Below the pieces are notes generated by a model that saw only the letters and a program-made list of their open reading frames with translations, did not search any database and was not told the DNA's origin. A stretch of DNA of 64,000 nucleotides from Novosphingobium sp. EMRT-2 (GTDB lineage: Bacteria > Pseudomonadota > Alphaproteobacteria > Sphingomonadales > Sphingomonadaceae). This document shows positions 8,717 to 17,176 of the stretch, piece after piece. A program made the position numbers and the translations under genes. Each line of letters starts with the position of its first letter. Position 1 is the stretch's first letter. The stretch is taken from positions 248,001 through 312,000 of the forward strand of contig NZ_CP039697.1 in the NCBI RefSeq assembly GCF_005145025.1, written 5' to 3'.

Positions 8717-10234
8717 ATGACACGGCTTATCCTCGTTCTGGGCGATCAGTTGACGCCCTCACTTTCGTCCTTGCGCGCGGCCGATCCGGCGAACGACGTC
8801 GTGCTGATGGCCGAAGTGGCGGCGGAAACGACCTATGTTCGACACCACCAGAAGAAGATCGCTCTGGTCCTGTCGGCGATGCGCCATTTCGCGGCGGAGC
8901 TTCGCACCCTTGGCTGGAAAGTAGATTACGTCCGGCTCGACGATCCGGAAAACACCGGCAGCCTGCGTGGCGAAGCGCATCGGGCCATGGCACGGCATGG
9001 TGCCAGCGGCATCCTTGCGACCGAGCCCGGCGAATGGCGGTTGATGGAAGAGATGAGCGCCTGGGCCGAACTGTTGCCAGATACGCGGTTTCTGGCCGAC
9101 CGCCACGGATTCGTACGCTGGGCCGAGGCGCGCAAGAGCCTGCGCATGGAGCATTTCTATCGCCTGATGCGGCGCAAGACGGGCCTGTTGATGGACGGCG
9201 AGCAGCCCGCCGGGGGACAATGGAATTTCGATCATGACAACCGGTCTCCGCCGCCGGGGGCATTGCGGTTGCCACAGCCCGCGCGCTTTGATCCCGATGC
9301 GATCACGCGGGAGGTACTGGAGCTGGTAGCACAGCGCTTCTCCGATCACTTCGGCGATCTTGAACCGTTCTGGTTCGCCACGACCCGATCCGAGGCCAAG
9401 GCCGCCTTCGGCCATTTCCTGCGCCATGGCCTGCGCGATTTTGGTCGGTATCAGGATGCCATGCTGAGCGGCCACCGATTTTTGTGCCACGCCGTAGTGT
9501 CGATCTACCTCAATCTGGGGTTGCTCGATCCGCTGGAAATGTGCCGGGCGGTCGAGGAAGAATGGCGCGCCGGCCGCGTGCCGCTGAACAGCGCGGAAGG
9601 TTTCATCCGGCAGATCATCGGTTGGCGTGAATTCGTGCGCGGCATTTACTGGTGGCAAGGCCCCGATTACGCGAAAGTCAACGCGCTGGATGCACGGCGC
9701 CCATTGCCATGGTTCTACTGGAGCGGCGAAACACCCATGGCCTGCCTGCGCGCCTGCATCGCCCAGACGCGCGAGGAGGCCTATGCCCACCACATTCAGC
9801 GGCTGATGGTGACAGGCACGTTTGCCCTGCTCGCCGGCGTCGATCCCCACGCTTTGCACGAATGGTATCTGACGGTCTATGCCGATGCGTTCGAATGGGT
9901 CGAGCTACCCAATACCATCGGCATGAGCCAGTTTGCCGACGGCGGTTTGCTGGCCAGCAAACCCTATGCCGCGAGCGGTGCCTACATTCAGCGGATGAGC
10001 GACTATTGCGGCGCCTGCGCCTACAACGTCAAGGCACGGGTGGGGCCACAGGCGTGCCCGTTCAACTTCCTGTACTGGCGCTTCATCGCCACCCATGCGG
10101 CCAAGTTACGGAGCAACGGCCGCATGGCGCAGATGGTGCGCGTATGGGACAAATTCCCGCCCGATCATCGGCGCGAATTGCTGGATCAGGCAGATGCCTT
10201 TCTGGCCGGTCCCGCGCTTGCGCCTGCCCCGTAA
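8717..10234 (+). CDS. iron-sulfur cryptochrome/photolyase (FeS-BCP / PhrB type)
   Basis: A 505-residue member of the bacterial cryptochromes/(6-4) photolyases that carry FAD, a lumazine antenna and a [4Fe-4S] cluster. The N-terminal Rossmann domain starts MTRLILVLGDQLTPSLSSL. Four cysteines match the cluster ligands: about C347 in RACIAQTREEAYAHH, then C431, C434 and C447 in DYCGACAYN and PQACPFN. Their spacing resembles that of Agrobacterium PhrB. The helical FAD domain includes AYAHHIQRLMV and PNTIGMSQFADGG. It repairs UV photoproducts or signals light in the cytoplasm. It appears to stand alone and ends shortly before the convergent SDR gene. Confidence 0.93.
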   Translation: MTRLILVLGDQLTPSLSSLRAADPANDVVLMAEVAAETTYVRHHQKKIALVLSAMRHFAAELRTLGWKVDYVRLDDPENTGSLRGEAHRAMARHGASGILATEPGEWRLMEEMSAWAELLPDTRFLADRHGFVRWAEARKSLRMEHFYRLMRRKTGLLMDGEQPAGGQWNFDHDNRSPPPGALRLPQPARFDPDAITREVLELVAQRFSDHFGDLEPFWFATTRSEAKAAFGHFLRHGLRDFGRYQDAMLSGHRFLCHAVVSIYLNLGLLDPLEMCRAVEEEWRAGRVPLNSAEGFIRQIIGWREFVRGIYWWQGPDYAKVNALDARRPLPWFYWSGETPMACLRACIAQTREEAYAHHIQRLMVTGTFALLAGVDPHALHEWYLTVYADAFEWVELPNTIGMSQFADGGLLASKPYAASGAYIQRMSDYCGACAYNVKARVGPQACPFNFLYWRFIATHAAKLRSNGRMAQMVRVWDKFPPDHRRELLDQADAFLAGPALAPAP

Positions 10235-10270
10235 GCCAAACAAGCTGGCTGGTCAGGCGTGCTCGCACGC

Positions 10271-10984
10271 TCACCATGGTATGCGTGTGCCGTCCCAGGC
10301 AAAAAAGCCGCCGCTGTACTCCGGCGTGAGGCGGTCGATCACATCAAGCAGATGCTCGGCGGATGTTTCCGGCGAAAACAGCTGACCCGGCGCTACACCG
10401 GACTGGAATGGTCGGGAAAGGCCGGTGGCCACGGTGCCGGGATGCAACGCGACGATGACCGCCAGGGGATGCGTGCGCCGCATCTCGATGGCGAAATTGG
10501 CAATCAGCATGTTGAGCGCGGCTTTGCTGGCGCGATAGCCATGCCATCCCCCCAGCCGGTTGTCGCCAATCGAACCCACGCGCGCGGAAAGAACCGCAAA
10601 AACCGCGCGCCGGTCCTTGGGCAGCCTGGGCAACAAGTGTTTGGCGATCAGCGCCGGACCGATCGTGTTGACCGCGAACATCCGCGCCATGGCTTCGGGC
10701 TGTATCGCCCGCAGCGTCTTTTCGGGCATGACCGCTCGGGACTGGTCGTGCAGCAGACCGCTTGCCACCAGCACCAGATCGGGTGGTGTCTCCAGGATCG
10801 AGCAGGCATCGATGATGCTGTCTTCATCGGTCAGATCATACAGGAAAGGGGTCCGGTGCGGTCGAGGCGGCAAGGGGCGGCGCGATCCCGCATGGATCTG
10901 TGTATAGCGCCCGCAAGCGGCCAAGCGCTCCACCAGAGCGCCGCCAACGCCGCCACCGGCACCGAAGACAACCGCGCAGCTCAT
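10271..10984 (-). CDS. short-chain dehydrogenase/reductase (SDR)
   Basis: A 237-residue SDR. The dinucleotide-binding glycine motif is at the N terminus (VVFGAGGGVGGALVERL) and the catalytic Ser-Tyr-Lys set is seen as VLSARVGS and GYRASKAALN. The start at 10984 follows GGAAGG by about 9 bases; an upstream in-frame start to 11023 would place extra residues before the Rossmann fold. The type resembles the CsgA/C-factor-like SDRs often found beside photolyases. The substrate cannot be inferred. Confidence 0.88.
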   Translation of the reverse strand: MSCAVVFGAGGGVGGALVERLAACGRYTQIHAGSRRPLPPRPHRTPFLYDLTDEDSIIDACSILETPPDLVLVASGLLHDQSRAVMPEKTLRAIQPEAMARMFAVNTIGPALIAKHLLPRLPKDRRAVFAVLSARVGSIGDNRLGGWHGYRASKAALNMLIANFAIEMRRTHPLAVIVALHPGTVATGLSRPFQSGVAPGQLFSPETSAEHLLDVIDRLTPEYSGGFFAWDGTRIPW

Positions 10985-11262
10985 CGCGCGAGGCCTTCCC
11001 AAACAGGCCACGCCTTCGCCCACAATACCCCGCGTTTATGATCGCGTTCGCCATGCCAAGGCAGGCAGGGCATGACCGCATGCACCGTGTTCGCCGGTTG
11101 ATTGCCCAATGCGTTCGCCTTTTCAACCCGTGCCAAGCCAACCGTGGCCTGTCTCATAGACACGAGGGCGCCCGAGGGGAGCAATATGCACGACAGGGCA
11201 CATTACGCCCGGTGCCAGGGCCGGGCCGATGCAGGGAAGATCTCGCTCCCCCGACACGCGGA
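10985..11262. other. 278-base intergenic stretch without a supported gene
   Basis: This lies between the SDR start and the end of the NTF2-like gene, both on the minus strand. It must carry the SDR promoter. No conserved protein, RNA or repeat was recognised in it. Confidence 0.5.
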
Positions 11263-11661
11263 TCACGAGGCCGGGCGGTACTCCCGCTTGAGGATGGCAG
11301 CGCGGATGCGGGTGTAGTGTTCGCCTTCGAAGTCATAGAGGACAAGGCTGTTCAGGTAACGGCGATCGCCCTTGTTCATCGGGCCGGAGACGAAGTCGGG
11401 CAGGTCTTCCAGCGCCAGGAACTCCGATTCCAGCTCCGCCGCCAGCACCTTGCCATCGTGGAAGCACTGGAGCACGTCGATGGTCCGCTGCGTTACCGCC
11501 TTCACCGGGCGATAGAAATCGACGATCGCCTGCCGCCCGACCAGTTCGGTGCCGTTGCCGATTACCAGCCGGATATCGGGCGCGTAAAAGCCGCACAGCG
11601 CATCGTAGTCGCTGCGGTTGAACGCATCCATGTAGGCGCGGAAGCGCTGTTCGGGCGTCAT
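11263..11661 (-). CDS. NTF2/SnoaL-like protein (second of a tandem pair)
   Basis: A 132-residue cone-fold protein: MTPEQRFRAYMDAFNRSDYDALCGFYAPDIRLVIG is the standard SnoaL/NTF2 N terminus, followed by VGRQAIVDFYRPVK. Such proteins are small isomerases, dehydratases, cyclases or binding partners with a deep hydrophobic pocket. It is the last gene of an MFS/NTF2/NTF2 operon, and its ATG overlaps the upstream stop by four bases. It shares layout and motifs (AFN, FYR.VK, GPM.KGDRR) with its neighbour at 11658-12074, so the two look like diverged duplicates and may form a heteromer. Confidence 0.85.
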   Translation of the reverse strand: MTPEQRFRAYMDAFNRSDYDALCGFYAPDIRLVIGNGTELVGRQAIVDFYRPVKAVTQRTIDVLQCFHDGKVLAAELESEFLALEDLPDFVSGPMNKGDRRYLNSLVLYDFEGEHYTRIRAAILKREYRPAS

Positions 11662-12074
11662 GCCCCGCGCGCTCCCTGCCCGCCGGAAAACCGCGCGGAA
11701 CGGACGCGCGCGAAATGGCCATCGGCGATGTCGTAGAGAATGAAGTTCACGCTTTCGCGCCGATCGCCCTTTTTCATTGGGCCGGTCGGCATACCGGGCC
11801 AGTCCTCGCGCGCGACAAGGCGTGTGCGCACCTCGGCCACGATCCGCGTGCCGTCCGCCGCCGCAACGAACGCCAGCAGATCCAGCGTCTCGTCCAGCCG
11901 GGATTTCACCTTGCGATAGAAGGCCAGCACGGCATCGCGCCCGATCACTTGGGCGGCCTGCCCCTGGAAGATCACGTCGTCCGCGTAATAGGCCCCGAAG
12001 CCGGCGAAGTCGTTGTGGTTGAAGGCATCGACATAGGCTTCGAACCATGGCCGCAACGGGCGCTCCATGCTCAT
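11658..12074 (-). CDS. NTF2/SnoaL-like protein (first of a tandem pair)
   Basis: A 138-residue cone-fold protein beginning MSMERPLRPWFEAYVDAFNHNDFAGFGAYYADDVIFQG. It has the same NTF2 architecture as the following gene, including AFYRKVKS and GPMKKGDRRE. Both ends are coupled: the start overlaps the MFS stop (12071-12074), and its own stop overlaps the next start (11658-11661). Polyketide-cyclase-like or steroid-isomerase-like activity is possible, but the catalytic residues cannot be assigned by eye. Confidence 0.85.
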   Translation of the reverse strand: MSMERPLRPWFEAYVDAFNHNDFAGFGAYYADDVIFQGQAAQVIGRDAVLAFYRKVKSRLDETLDLLAFVAAADGTRIVAEVRTRLVAREDWPGMPTGPMKKGDRRESVNFILYDIADGHFARVRSARFSGGQGARGA

Positions 12075-13459
12075 GCCGCCGCCTCGCTTGCGACGAAGTA
12101 GTCGCGGCGCAGGGAGCGTGCGGCCAGCAGGAACATCGCCCCGGCGATGAAGAACACGCACACCGCCGACATCAGCGCCGACCGCACGCCCGTTGCCGCC
12201 GCCGCCGCGCAGGCCTGCTGCAAGGCATCCACCGCCTGCGCTCCCGCCTTCATCGCATGGCACTGCGTGAGATACTCGCCGCCATGGAAAGCAGAGGAGG
12301 CGAAACGATCGCTCATCCAGCCGACGAAAGTCGGTCCGCCGCCATAGCCGACCAGCGTGTAGAACATGCCGAACACGGCCGCCCCGGTCGCGCGCATGCG
12401 CGGCTCCAGCAGGTTCTGGATCATGCCGATGGTGGGGCCGTAATAGAGCAGCAGGAAGCAGCCCGAAATCACCAGCAGCACGGTGCCCAGCGCGGGCGAT
12501 GCCGCGCTGAACGCGATCCAGTAGGAGAACGGCGCAATAAACAGGCCGATCGCGGCGCCCCACGCGGGCCAGCGCCCATCGCCGCGGCGCGCAAGCCAAT
12601 CGGTGCCGAACGAGCCGATCAGCAGGCCGCTGCCCAGCGCCAGCGCCGAGATCGTGCCATAGAGCGCGCCCGCCGATCGCGCCGGCAGATCATAGACACG
12701 GCTGAGATAGACGGCGAGGAATTGCGAGATCGAACTCATGCCAAAGCCGGCAAGCGCTCCGCCCGCGATCACGAACATCAGCGCCGGCTTGCTGGCCACC
12801 ACTTTCAGGAACGCCCGGAAATCGGGCGCCGGCGTCTTCACCGGCGGCATGTTGTCCGCCAGGCCCCGACGCGGTTCTCGCATCAGCAGGATGAACAGCA
12901 GGCCGATCACCACGCCCGGCAGGCCCATCACGATAAAGGCCGCGCGCCAGCCCCACATGCCCGTGACCGCGCCGCCGACCGAGGCGCCGATGAACGTGCC
13001 AATAGGTGAGCCCAGCAGGATCAGGCCCATCACCGAAGCCCGGCGTTCGCGCGGGAACAGGTCGCCCACCAGCGAAGACGTGGCGGGTTGCGATCCCGCC
13101 TCGCCCATGCCAACGCCCACGCGGCACAGCATCATCTGCGCGAAATTGCCCACGGCCGAACAGGCCATCGTCATCGTCGACCAGAACAGGATCGCGGCGG
13201 TGATGATCCGCACGCGCGACATGCGTTCGGCGAGGCGGCCGATCGGCACGCCCAGCACCGCGTAAAGCAGCGCGAACGCCAAGCCCTGCAGGATGCCGAG
13301 CTGGAAATCGGTCAACTGCAAGTCGACCTTGATCTGCTGCGCGGTGACGGCAAACACCGACCGATCGGCGAAATTGAACGTCGCGACCAGGAAGCTCATG
13401 GTGATGAAAGTGCGACGATAGCCCGTCGACACCATCCGTTCGTCATCGCCTGTCCGCAT
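12071..13459 (-). CDS. MFS transporter (12-TM, spinster/ACS-like)
   Basis: A 462-residue inner-membrane carrier with about 12 hydrophobic helices. Typical marks are NFADRSVFAV in helix 1, the loop-2 motif GRLAERMSRVRII, and GVGMGEAGSQPATSSLVGDLFPRERRA in helix 4-5. That last pattern is common in proteobacterial permeases for aromatic or organic acids. The second half repeats the fold (VYLSRVYDLPARSAGALYG). It is the first gene of an operon with two NTF2-like proteins, so the imported compound is probably what they act on. A TGATTAATCA palindrome lies about 95 bases upstream of the start. Confidence 0.92.
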   Translation of the reverse strand: MRTGDDERMVSTGYRRTFITMSFLVATFNFADRSVFAVTAQQIKVDLQLTDFQLGILQGLAFALLYAVLGVPIGRLAERMSRVRIITAAILFWSTMTMACSAVGNFAQMMLCRVGVGMGEAGSQPATSSLVGDLFPRERRASVMGLILLGSPIGTFIGASVGGAVTGMWGWRAAFIVMGLPGVVIGLLFILLMREPRRGLADNMPPVKTPAPDFRAFLKVVASKPALMFVIAGGALAGFGMSSISQFLAVYLSRVYDLPARSAGALYGTISALALGSGLLIGSFGTDWLARRGDGRWPAWGAAIGLFIAPFSYWIAFSAASPALGTVLLVISGCFLLLYYGPTIGMIQNLLEPRMRATGAAVFGMFYTLVGYGGGPTFVGWMSDRFASSAFHGGEYLTQCHAMKAGAQAVDALQQACAAAAATGVRSALMSAVCVFFIAGAMFLLAARSLRRDYFVASEAAA

Positions 13460-13553
13460 TGCTCTCCTCCGGGCGGCGCCTTACCGCTTTCGCTTGTTTC
13501 CGCGCCCGCTGCCGGCACGCCGTCTTTGCTCCCCGTGTGTGGAGGATGGTTGA

Positions 13554-13563
13554 TGATTAATCA
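13554..13563. promoter_or_regulatory. perfect 10-bp palindrome upstream of the MFS/NTF2 operon
   Basis: TGATTAATCA is a perfect palindrome in an AT-rich patch of an otherwise GC-rich region, upstream of the minus-strand operon starting at 13459. It could be an operator for a GntR- or TetR-type repressor. The regulator is unknown. Confidence 0.3.
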
Positions 13564-13581
13564 ATACGATTTGCAAAAAAG

Positions 13582-14499
13582 TCAGGCCGGCTCGTTCAGC
13601 CTCACCAGATCTGCCAGCGTGGAGGTGACGGGCACGGGTACGCCGAGGCCTTCGGCCTCGCGCGCAACGGCACCGTTGATCGCCTCGATCTCGGTCCGGC
13701 GGCCTGCCAGCCGGTCCTGGAGCATCGATGCCTTGTGCTGGCGATGATGCGTCAGCGCGAAATCGATCTTGCCCTCGATCCGCGCGATATCGACGGACAG
13801 GCCCTTGGCCGCGGCGGTCGCCGCCACCTCACGCGCGATCGCGAACGCCACCCGGCGGCCGGCCGGGGTATCCATCCCGCCCACGGTCAGCCCGGTGACG
13901 GTCGCGATCGAATTGAGGGCGGCATTGAACGCAACCTTTTCCCATACCCCGCCTTCGATCGCCTCATCGTGATGCGCATCGATGCCGGCGCCGCGTAGCA
14001 GCGCAACAGCGGCCTGCGCACCCTGATCACCCTGCGGCCGGTAGCTGCCCAGCCTGACGGTGCCGTGGCCGTGCGAGGATACGCGGGTGGGCGCTTCCAG
14101 ATCGGCGGGCATATCGGTCACGCCCATCAGCACCTGTTCCGCCGGGAAGACTTCGGCGATCGCTTCGGCGTTGCCGATGCCGTTCTGCAGCGTGAGCGCG
14201 AACGTGGATGCCCGCACAAGGTGCGCCACCGATGCAATGGCGGAAGCGCTGTGCATGGATTTTGTGAACAGCAGCACCAGATCGACCGGCCCGGCCACGT
14301 CTGCGGCCAGCTTTGCCTTGATGGGGATTCGCCGCTCGCCGTCATCGTCGGCCAGCGTGATGCCATCGCGGGCCAGCGATTCCAGCCGCGCGCGGTCCAC
14401 GTCGACAAGCGTTACGGAAACGCCCGATTTCGCCAGCTTGGCCGCGAACAGGCAGCCCATCGCGCCGGCGCCGACGATCACCACTTCACGCATCCGCAT
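13582..14499 (-). CDS. ketopantoate reductase family protein (ApbA/PanE-like)
   Basis: A 305-residue NADPH-dependent reductase of the 2-dehydropantoate 2-reductase fold. The Rossmann motif is VVIVGAGAMGCLFAAKL at the start. The conserved TLQNGIGNAEAI and VWEKVAFNAALNSIATVTG supply the catalytic lysine and asparagine segments of the C-terminal helical domain. The start at 14499 is chosen because the Rossmann strand begins a few residues later; a longer open frame adds an unrelated Pro-rich leader. It follows a LysR gene on the same strand and faces a benzoylformate decarboxylase, so it may reduce a 2-oxo acid in that pathway and not serve pantothenate synthesis. Confidence 0.88.
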   Translation of the reverse strand: MRMREVVIVGAGAMGCLFAAKLAKSGVSVTLVDVDRARLESLARDGITLADDDGERRIPIKAKLAADVAGPVDLVLLFTKSMHSASAIASVAHLVRASTFALTLQNGIGNAEAIAEVFPAEQVLMGVTDMPADLEAPTRVSSHGHGTVRLGSYRPQGDQGAQAAVALLRGAGIDAHHDEAIEGGVWEKVAFNAALNSIATVTGLTVGGMDTPAGRRVAFAIAREVAATAAAKGLSVDIARIEGKIDFALTHHRQHKASMLQDRLAGRRTEIEAINGAVAREAEGLGVPVPVTSTLADLVRLNEPA

Positions 14500-14554
14500 T
14501 CTCCCGCATCCTTCGCCCGCGCGCCCGGGACGGGGCGGTGGCAAGCGCAGCCAG

Positions 14555-15502
14555 CTAACCAGTGGCCCCCGATCTAGCAAGCGGTGTGGCCCCGCCTGTT
14601 GCAGCGCCCTGCGCCAGCGGCAGCAGCTCGAACAAGCGCCGCGCGGCGGGAACTACGCTACCGCGCCGACGCGTATAGACATAGAAACGGCGCTCGATTT
14701 CCAGGGCCTTCACGCGGATCGGCTTGATGGCGCCCCGCTCCATTTCAGCATGAAGCAAAGGCATCGGCAGCCAGCCAAGCAGGGAACTGGCGGCAACGGT
14801 CGCCAGCATGGTGCCGATCGACGCGGTTTCGACCGCCACGTCGGGCAGCGCTTCGCCCTGCGCGGTGACGAGGCGGTGAAACAGCATGCGCGGCGTGCTG
14901 CCGATCTCCGGCATGGTCCAGCGCTGCTCCAGCGCCGCGCTCAACGGCACGTCCTTCGCCTCGGCCAGCGGATGCCCCGCGGCGGCGAAGACGGTGTAGG
15001 TATCGGTGTAAGCCAGTTCCGCCATCGGCCAGATGTCGGGATGCGGCGCCAGTTCCGGGGCGATCACCACGTCGATCTCGCGCCCGGCCAGCGCCTGGAC
15101 CAGCCGGTCTTCGGGCGCGTCCAGCAGGTCGATGTGCAGGCCGGGCGCCATGTCCAGCAGAGCCGCGACAATGCCGGGCAACATCGGGCGCGCCACGGCC
15201 GCTACCGCGCCCACGCGCAGGCGCGCGCGGCCCAGCCCACGCAAGGCATCCAGCGCGGCGGTCGCCTGCTCCATCTCGAACAGCAGCAGGCGGGCATGGG
15301 AAATCAGCGTTTCGCCGGCGGCGGTGGGGGCCATCCCCTTGCTGTGCCGATCGAACAGGGGCTGGCCGAAGCGCCGCTCCATCTCGCCGATCAGGCGGCT
15401 GAGCGCGGGCTGTGTCATGAAGGCCGCCTCGGCCGCCCGCCCCAGGCTGCCCCGGTCGACCACGGCCAGGAACGCCCGCAATTCTCGCTGATCAAAAGCC
15501 AT
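14555..15502 (-). CDS. LysR-family transcriptional regulator
   Basis: A 315-residue LysR protein. The N-terminal HTH is FDQRELRAFLAVVDRGSLGRAAEAAFMTQPALSRLIGEMERRFGQPLFDR, and the effector domain covers roughly residues 90-300. ATG at 15502 is preferred over a TTG two codons upstream. It is divergent from the benzoylformate decarboxylase gene, with 92 bases between the starts. This is the classical LysR arrangement, so it likely controls that operon and the reductase behind it in response to the aromatic substrate. Confidence 0.92.
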   Translation of the reverse strand: MAFDQRELRAFLAVVDRGSLGRAAEAAFMTQPALSRLIGEMERRFGQPLFDRHSKGMAPTAAGETLISHARLLLFEMEQATAALDALRGLGRARLRVGAVAAVARPMLPGIVAALLDMAPGLHIDLLDAPEDRLVQALAGREIDVVIAPELAPHPDIWPMAELAYTDTYTVFAAAGHPLAEAKDVPLSAALEQRWTMPEIGSTPRMLFHRLVTAQGEALPDVAVETASIGTMLATVAASSLLGWLPMPLLHAEMERGAIKPIRVKALEIERRFYVYTRRRGSVVPAARRLFELLPLAQGAATGGATPLARSGATG

Positions 15503-15594
15503 GCGCAATTGTTATGACTTTCGCACGATTCTGCAATGGTGGCGATAGCCGCATCGACCGATAAGACCGCCGAGGAATGGAGAGGAACACGATC

Positions 15595-17151
15595 ATGCAC
15601 ACCGTTCGCGATGCAACGCTGTCGCTGCTGCGCACGCTGGGCATGACCACGGTGTTCGGCAATCCGGGGTCGACCGAGCTGCCGATGTTCCGGGACTTCC
15701 CCAAAGACTTCCGCTATATCCTGGGGCTGCAGGAATCGATCGTGATGGGCATGGCCGATGGCTTTGCCCAAGCGACCGGCAATGCCGCGCTGGTCAACCT
15801 GCACTCGGCGGCCGGCGTGGGCCATTCGCTCGGCAACCTGTTTACCGCGTTCAAGAACCAGACGCCGCTGGTGGTCACCGCCGGCCAGCAGGCGCGGTCG
15901 ATCCTGCCGTTCGAACCGTTCCTCTTCGCCGAACGCCCCACCGAATTTCCGCGCCCTTACGTGAAATGGGCGGTCGAGCCCGCGCGCGCGCAGGACGTGC
16001 CCGCCGCGATCGCGCGCGCCTATTATGTCGCGATGGAGCCGCCTTGCGGGCCCACGTTCGTATCCGTGCCGGTGGACGACTGGGACCAGCCCTGCGATCC
16101 GATCGCGCCGCGCCGCGTCGTTGCACGCAATCCCGGCGACCCGGCGATGCTGGACGAGATCGCCGGCGCGCTGGCGCAGGCGAATGCCCCGGCCTTCGTG
16201 CTCGGGGCCGGCATCGCGCGCGATGGCGCATGGCAGGAAGCGATCGCGCTGGCGGAACGCCATTCGGCAAAGGTCTGGGCCGCGCCGTTCGCAGCGCGCG
16301 AGGTTTTCCCCGAGCGGCACCCGCTGTTCGCGGGTTTTCTCAACCCGGGCCGCGAGGCGATCGTCCGCGACCTTTCCGGGCATGACCTGATCCTGGTCGT
16401 GGGCGGCCCCTTGTCGCTCTACCACACCGAGGGCTTCGGCCCGCACCTGCCGGAAGGCGCGCAACTCTACCATGTCGTCGATTCCATTGCCGTGGCAAGC
16501 TGGGCTCCCGATGGCGCAGCCGTGATCGCGGACGCCAAAAGCGCGCTGGCGCGCCTGCTGGAAGGACCTACACCGAAGGCACGCGCGGTGCCGGCCGTCC
16601 GCGCAACTCCTGCGCCGCTCGCGGCAACCGGGCTGACCGACGCCTACCTGCTCCAGCAAATCGCCCGCCTGCGCCCCGCCGGATCGGTGATCGTGGAGGA
16701 AGCGCCATCCAGCCGTGGGGCCATGCACGATCATCTCCCGATCCTGGATGCGGGCGGCTTCTTCACCTGCGCCAGCGGAGGGCTTGGCCACGGACTGCCC
16801 GCCTCGGTCGGCGTCGCGCTGGGCCGGCCCGACGCCAAGGTCATCGCCATTCTCGGCGACGGATCGAGCATGTACGCCATTCAGGGGCTGTGGTCCGCCG
16901 CGCAATTGGGCTTGCCGATCAGCTTCGTGATCGTGAACAACCGACGCTACGAAGCGCTGGTCAACTTCGGCCGCCACTTCGGCTTGCAGCAGACGCTGGG
17001 GACCGCGCTCAACGATATCGACTTCTGCGATCTTGCGCGGGGCCAGGGCCTTTCGGCCGCGCGCGTCGATACGGTAGAAGCGCTGGACGGCGCGCTGGCC
17101 GCTTCCTTCGCGGCACCGGGGCCAACGCTGGTCGAAGTGCTGGTGGATTGA
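15595..17151 (+). CDS. mdlC: benzoylformate decarboxylase (ThDP-dependent)
   Basis: A 518-residue ThDP enzyme strongly resembling benzoylformate decarboxylase, which converts phenylglyoxylate-type 2-oxo acids to aldehydes and CO2. Catalytic residues fall at the expected numbers: S26 in GNPGSTELP, E47 in LQESIV and H70 in NLHSAAG. H277 in SLYHTEG sits near BFD His281. The ThDP/Mg motif runs from GDGSSMYAIQG to VIVNN near the C terminus. The start at 15595 has GAGAGG in front. It heads an operon with Rieske oxygenase alpha and beta subunits. The actual substrate may be a substituted benzoylformate. Confidence 0.85.
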   Translation: MHTVRDATLSLLRTLGMTTVFGNPGSTELPMFRDFPKDFRYILGLQESIVMGMADGFAQATGNAALVNLHSAAGVGHSLGNLFTAFKNQTPLVVTAGQQARSILPFEPFLFAERPTEFPRPYVKWAVEPARAQDVPAAIARAYYVAMEPPCGPTFVSVPVDDWDQPCDPIAPRRVVARNPGDPAMLDEIAGALAQANAPAFVLGAGIARDGAWQEAIALAERHSAKVWAAPFAAREVFPERHPLFAGFLNPGREAIVRDLSGHDLILVVGGPLSLYHTEGFGPHLPEGAQLYHVVDSIAVASWAPDGAAVIADAKSALARLLEGPTPKARAVPAVRATPAPLAATGLTDAYLLQQIARLRPAGSVIVEEAPSSRGAMHDHLPILDAGGFFTCASGGLGHGLPASVGVALGRPDAKVIAILGDGSSMYAIQGLWSAAQLGLPISFVIVNNRRYEALVNFGRHFGLQQTLGTALNDIDFCDLARGQGLSAARVDTVEALDGALAASFAAPGPTLVEVLVD

Positions 17152-17176
17152 CGAAAACCGCCATGAACGGGACGCC

